Positions 60,553 through 64,000 of a stretch of 64,000 nt of DNA are shown here, one piece after another; the stretch's first letter is position 1, and every line of letters begins with the position of its first letter. The notes below the pieces were generated by a model that did not search any database, was not told the origin of the DNA, and saw only the letters and a list, made by a program, of their open reading frames with translations. The DNA is from Bdellovibrionota bacterium (GTDB lineage: Bacteria > Bdellovibrionota > Bdellovibrionia > Bdellovibrionales > Bdellovibrionaceae). The DNA lies in NCBI GenBank assembly GCA_963170155.1, contig CAUJGP010000009.1, positions 47,557-111,556 on the forward strand, in the 5' to 3' direction. Made by a program: the position numbers and the translations under genes.

Positions 60553-61317
60553 ATGAAGAATCCTATGAAGCAAAATTATTCAAAATATATTTTCTTTAGT
60601 TTAAAGCATAAACCAGGCCGAGTGTTGTTTTTCTTATTGATGGGATTAACATTATTGCAACCTTGGGCTTTTGCCGAAAGAACTCTTGTTGAAGATAATA
60701 TCCCCCTTTCGGATTCAATGTTGGAATCTCGACCTTCGTCGTGGAATGAAAGTTCATCTTCCAATTCAAACCAGCCTCGAGTCGGGAGAACTGCTGCTCA
60801 GAAATACTTCGTAAAAGAGCCTCAATATGAGAGCGGTATTAATACTCGTCTCTTAAGCCTGCATATTGGTGGGTATTTAAAGTCCAGAGCTCATCAGTGG
60901 GGTTCTCAGCCGAAGAGTCAACATGTCGGGCTGGAAACAATGGGCGTCACCTATAAAATTGGTGAGTGGACGCGGACAATGGACTTAAACTTAAGGGTTG
61001 ATTACTTTCAATATCAAGTGGATCAAGAAAAACCAATTAAAGTGAGTTTCTTGCCTTTGCTGACCTTTCCGGATGCGGCTACTAACTTTCCTCTTTATTT
61101 TGGAATGGGGGCGGGAGTAGGGTTGTTTCTCAATCAACTTGAAAGGGAATCCAGCTTGAGCCTTGATTATCAATTGATTTTTGGTTTTCGTTGGACTGAT
61201 CTTTGGAATCGCGGTGGTATTTTTATTGAAAGTGGGATCAAAGATCATTTTCATCTCTTATCGGATGGTCAATTTTCAAGCCAGTTCTTGACAGCTGGGG
61301 CGGTTTTTAAGCTTTGA
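60553..61317 (+). CDS. Outer-membrane beta-barrel protein
   Basis: The ATG at 60553 is chosen because a signal peptide follows (KHKPGRVLFFLLMGLTLLQPWAFA); the frame reaches back to a TTG at 60475 without a good ribosome binding site. After a Ser-rich linker come amphipathic strands with aromatic girdles (LLSLHIGGYLKSR, MDLNLRVDYFQYQV, SLSLDYQLIFGFRW), and the last residues are GAVFKL. The stop overlaps the TTG start of the methyltransferase gene. Function unknown, perhaps a small OmpA-barrel-like protein. Confidence 0.65.
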   Translation: MKNPMKQNYSKYIFFSLKHKPGRVLFFLLMGLTLLQPWAFAERTLVEDNIPLSDSMLESRPSSWNESSSSNSNQPRVGRTAAQKYFVKEPQYESGINTRLLSLHIGGYLKSRAHQWGSQPKSQHVGLETMGVTYKIGEWTRTMDLNLRVDYFQYQVDQEKPIKVSFLPLLTFPDAATNFPLYFGMGAGVGLFLNQLERESSLSLDYQLIFGFRWTDLWNRGGIFIESGIKDHFHLLSDGQFSSQFLTAGAVFKL

Positions 61318-62585
61318 AAGAAAAAACTAAAATTCATAGTCTTTTGGTTGAGGCTATTGCTCAGGCGCTCAGTGATATTTTTGCTTCCGGTCGCTATGCC
61401 GATAAAGTCATTGAGTTTTATTTAAAGAAAAATAGAAAATGGGGAGCGCGGGATCGCAAGTTCTTTGCAGAGTCTGTTTATGAAGTTGTGCGCTGGTGGC
61501 GCTTTCTGTGGTGGCTCAAGGGAGATGCTGAAGTGGGCTCCCTTGATCTTACATCCTTAAAATCTGTTTGGGCTCATTGCTGGGCTTGGAAAAAAGGCGA
61601 GCCCATCGAACCTTTTTTAACGATGCATGAATTTCAAAAACTAACAGCGCGATTGTCGGAACGTCCACCTCCAGCATTTTTGTTTTCTATTCCTGATTGG
61701 TTGTTGGAATTGGGTAAGAAGGAATTAGGAGAAGATCGATGGTTCCAGGCTTTGAAGTTCTTGAATAAACCAGCTCTTATTTATTTGAGGGCTAACTCTT
61801 TGAAAGGCTCAGCCCAGGATTTGATCCTCCGACTGCAAGCTGAAGGTATTTCGGCGACTTTGCCCTCCGGTGAAACTCGGCGGAGAAAGAATCCTTCTCC
61901 TCTTCAAATCTCTGAGGAAGGAAGCTCCAACGCTATCGTGCTGACAGAAAGAAAAAATGTCTTTGCAAGCCCTTCTTTTAAAGGGGGTTTTTTTGAAGTT
62001 CAAGATTGGTCTTCTCAACAAGTGGCTCCGATGTTGGACGTGGCTCCCGGGATGAGAGTGATTGATGCGTGCGCGGGAGCGGGAGGAAAAACCCTTCATA
62101 TTGCTGCTCTCATGAAAAACAAAGGTAAAATCATCGCTCTGGATATTCATGAATGGAAGCTGAAAGAGCTCAGGACACGAGCGAGCCGTGCCGGTGTGGA
62201 CGTTATTGAAGTGAAGCTTTTGGAGGGACAAAAAACAATCAAGCGCTTAGAGGAGTCCGCGGATCGAGTTCTCTTGGACGTCCCGTGTTCCGGATTGGGG
62301 GTTTTGCGGCGGAACCCTGATTCAAAATGGAAACTGTCTTTAACTGAGTTGCAACGATTATCACAACTGCAACAAGAAATTCTAGATTCTTACTCTCGAA
62401 TGGTTAAAAGGGGAGGTAAACTTGTTTACTCTACTTGCAGCCTTTTGCCTTCTGAAAACGAAGGTCAAGTGATGAGATTTTTAGAGGGAAACAAAGACTT
62501 TTCATTGGTTAAACAAAAAATATTGATGCCTCAGGATTATGATTCTGATGGATTTTATATGGCGCAACTGGAAAGAAAAAATTGA
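61314..62585 (+). CDS. rsmB: RsmB-like 16S rRNA m5C methyltransferase
   Basis: The TTG start overlaps the preceding stop (TTTGA). The N-terminal 130 residues resemble the NusB-like helical RNA-binding domain of RsmB. The C-terminal domain is the Fmu/RsmB Rossmann fold: VIDACAGAGGKTLHIAALM (SAM), IALDIHEWKL, the catalytic pair motif LLDVPCSGLGVLRRNPD and VYSTCSLLPSENE, in which the two Cys act in m5C transfer. The length of 423 residues fits RsmB. RsmB methylates C967 of 16S rRNA in E. coli; other m5C targets are possible. Confidence 0.85.
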   Translation: MKEKTKIHSLLVEAIAQALSDIFASGRYADKVIEFYLKKNRKWGARDRKFFAESVYEVVRWWRFLWWLKGDAEVGSLDLTSLKSVWAHCWAWKKGEPIEPFLTMHEFQKLTARLSERPPPAFLFSIPDWLLELGKKELGEDRWFQALKFLNKPALIYLRANSLKGSAQDLILRLQAEGISATLPSGETRRRKNPSPLQISEEGSSNAIVLTERKNVFASPSFKGGFFEVQDWSSQQVAPMLDVAPGMRVIDACAGAGGKTLHIAALMKNKGKIIALDIHEWKLKELRTRASRAGVDVIEVKLLEGQKTIKRLEESADRVLLDVPCSGLGVLRRNPDSKWKLSLTELQRLSQLQQEILDSYSRMVKRGGKLVYSTCSLLPSENEGQVMRFLEGNKDFSLVKQKILMPQDYDSDGFYMAQLERKN

Positions 62586-62599
62586 GAAGGGTGACTGCG

Positions 62600-64000
62600 A
62601 TGAACGGGATTTTATGTTCTTTTGCTGATTTAAAAAAAACATTCTTTACTCAAGCGAAATCGTCTTCAGCGAAACCGTCTTCGAATTTCACTAAAGCCAA
62701 ATCGTATCTGTTGCTTCCCTTTTTTATGATGGTTTTTGGATTTACGCGTGGTACAGCGTTGGCGATTCCCTTCAAGGGTTCACAGATAATAGTGACCTCA
62801 CCCTCTCGCTATGCCACTGATGTGGGAGTCAAAATAGCACAGCAGGGTGGAAACTATATCGACGTGGCAGTTTCTGTGGCTTTAGCTCTTTCTGTGACAG
62901 GTCCTTACTTTGCTTCTTTGGGTGGCGGTGGTTTTGCTCTTGTTAAAAATAACTCACAAGTTGAAGCTTTGGATTTCAGAGAAACAGCTCCTCAAAAAAC
63001 TCATGCTGATTTTTACGAGGCTCTTTCTAAGGACGCCTCTCTTCGAGGAGGCAAGGCTGTTGGTGTTCCTGGCATTCCCGCTGGGCTTTGGGCGCTTCAC
63101 CAAAAATACGGAAAATTGCCGTGGAAGAGTCTTTTTTCCGAACCCATAAAAATGGCTCAATCTGGGTTTAGAGTTTCAGGAGAGTGGGTGGAGTACACGG
63201 AATCCATGAAAAATCATTTTGATGCGGGTGGTGTTAAGCATTTTCTCAAGCCTGAAAAATCCGTTTATAAGCCAGGAGAAATCATGATTCAAAAAGCCCT
63301 GGCAAAGGCGTTAACTTTCTATCGAGATCAAAATATAAAAGGTTTTTATTCGGGCTCTGTCGCTAAAGACATTGTGAATTCTATCAAGAAAAACAATGGT
63401 GTTATGGAGCTAGAGGATTTATCACGCTATAAGGTCAGATGGCTTACGCCGTTGGTTGAAGCCTTTAAGGAATATAAAATTTATTTAATGCCACCACCGA
63501 GCAGCGGAGGTGTGGTGATTCAATCGGCGCTCCATTTGGTGAAGCAGCTGGAGTTGGAAAAATACGATCCCTTGAGCATCAATGAATTTCACCTCTTAGG
63601 AGAAATCCTTTCGCGTTCATTTAAGGGGCGCGCTTTGTTAGGAGATCCTGATTTCACTAAAAATCCAATAGAGCAGCTTCTGAGTAAATCTTATTTAGAG
63701 GCTCTGGCTAAATCCATCACACTCAAGCGCACCACGGACACCGAAGGCGTGGGTCCGGTGATCAAGGAATCCGAAGAAACCACTCATTTAGCCGTGATGG
63801 ATCAAGCGGGAAATTCAGTGAGCATGACTATTACGTTGAATGGCAATTATGGCTCCGGAGTGGTTTCAGAACAATTTGGGATCGCGTTGAACAATGAAAT
63901 GGATGATTTTACGACTCGTCCTAAAGAGCCTAATCTTTATGGCCTCATCCAAGGAAAAGCTAATCTTGTAGAGGCGGGTAAGCGGCCTCTGAGTTCTATG
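62600..64000 (+). CDS. ggt: Gamma-glutamyltransferase, N-terminal part (runs off the window)
   Basis: From the ATG at 62600 (AAGGGTG upstream) the frame is open for all 467 codons to the window end. A membrane segment at residues 38-55 (LLLPFFMMVFGFTRGTALA) is a signal peptide or anchor. ATDVGVKIAQQGGNYIDVAV and LGGGGFALV are the family start. The autocleavage site lies at EETTHLAVMD with Thr394 as nucleophile, and LNNEMDDFTTRP and GKRPLSSM match the small-subunit motifs of E. coli GGT closely. The enzyme hydrolyses or transfers the gamma-glutamyl group of glutathione outside the cytoplasm. The last part, about 110 residues, is missing. Confidence 0.93.
   Translation, partial: MNGILCSFADLKKTFFTQAKSSSAKPSSNFTKAKSYLLLPFFMMVFGFTRGTALAIPFKGSQIIVTSPSRYATDVGVKIAQQGGNYIDVAVSVALALSVTGPYFASLGGGGFALVKNNSQVEALDFRETAPQKTHADFYEALSKDASLRGGKAVGVPGIPAGLWALHQKYGKLPWKSLFSEPIKMAQSGFRVSGEWVEYTESMKNHFDAGGVKHFLKPEKSVYKPGEIMIQKALAKALTFYRDQNIKGFYSGSVAKDIVNSIKKNNGVMELEDLSRYKVRWLTPLVEAFKEYKIYLMPPPSSGGVVIQSALHLVKQLELEKYDPLSINEFHLLGEILSRSFKGRALLGDPDFTKNPIEQLLSKSYLEALAKSITLKRTTDTEGVGPVIKESEETTHLAVMDQAGNSVSMTITLNGNYGSGVVSEQFGIALNNEMDDFTTRPKEPNLYGLIQGKANLVEAGKRPLSSM

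Overview
The window looks like a chromosomal segment of a Gram-negative, predatory-type or free-living deltaproteobacterial-like organism, most likely Bdellovibrionota. This is an inference from several things: an apparently low-to-mid 40s percent G+C (judged by eye), Gram-negative envelope genes (lnt, TolC/RND, outer-membrane barrels, many lipoproteins), System II cytochrome c biogenesis (ResB/CcsA), a NrdR-NusB-PpsR cluster, and many exported proteins without obvious families. No rRNA is present. One tRNA (Gly, GCC) is intact.

Layout. 1-25.3 kb is mostly core: the start of lnt, lipB, a DeaD-like helicase, exported and outer-membrane proteins, a HEXXH lipoprotein, ResB/CcsA, an N-formylglutamate amidohydrolase next to two BFD-type [2Fe-2S] proteins, greA with a promoter and a terminator-like leader hairpin, an AsmA-like protein, a KefB-like antiporter and an MFS carrier. 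25.65-33.65 kb is an accessory island. It starts at an intact tRNA-Gly and ends at a 3' fragment of the same tRNA, followed by a collapsed copy of the leucine-rich-repeat gene that sits beside the intact tRNA. Between them lie a frameshifted IS1380-like element, a beheaded serine recombinase, a response-regulator fragment, a lytic transglycosylase, an AbiE-type toxin-antitoxin pair with twin operators, and four copies of an attC-like half site.

33.7-39.8 kb is one minus-strand operon: oligopeptide-binding protein, histidine kinase, NtrC-type regulator, alpha/beta hydrolase, small exported protein, ICMT-type methyltransferase and a possible 25-residue Cys-containing peptide. It is preceded by a good -24/-12 (sigma-54) promoter. 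This is the best candidate here for an undescribed signalling system. 41.6-49.1 kb is a chemotaxis-like operon (double-Hpt CheA with receiver, CheW, soluble triple-PAS MCP with a C-terminal frameshift, CheB, CheR). 49.2-49.9 kb carries a manganese exporter with a yybP-ykoY-type leader. 50.2-55.5 kb is a TetR-TolC-RND efflux operon without an adaptor protein.

55.6-64 kb holds a subtilase, a FliG-C-like coiled-coil protein, the nrdR-nusB-hypothetical-ppsR cluster, an outer-membrane protein, an RsmB-like rRNA methyltransferase and the first part of a gamma-glutamyltransferase.
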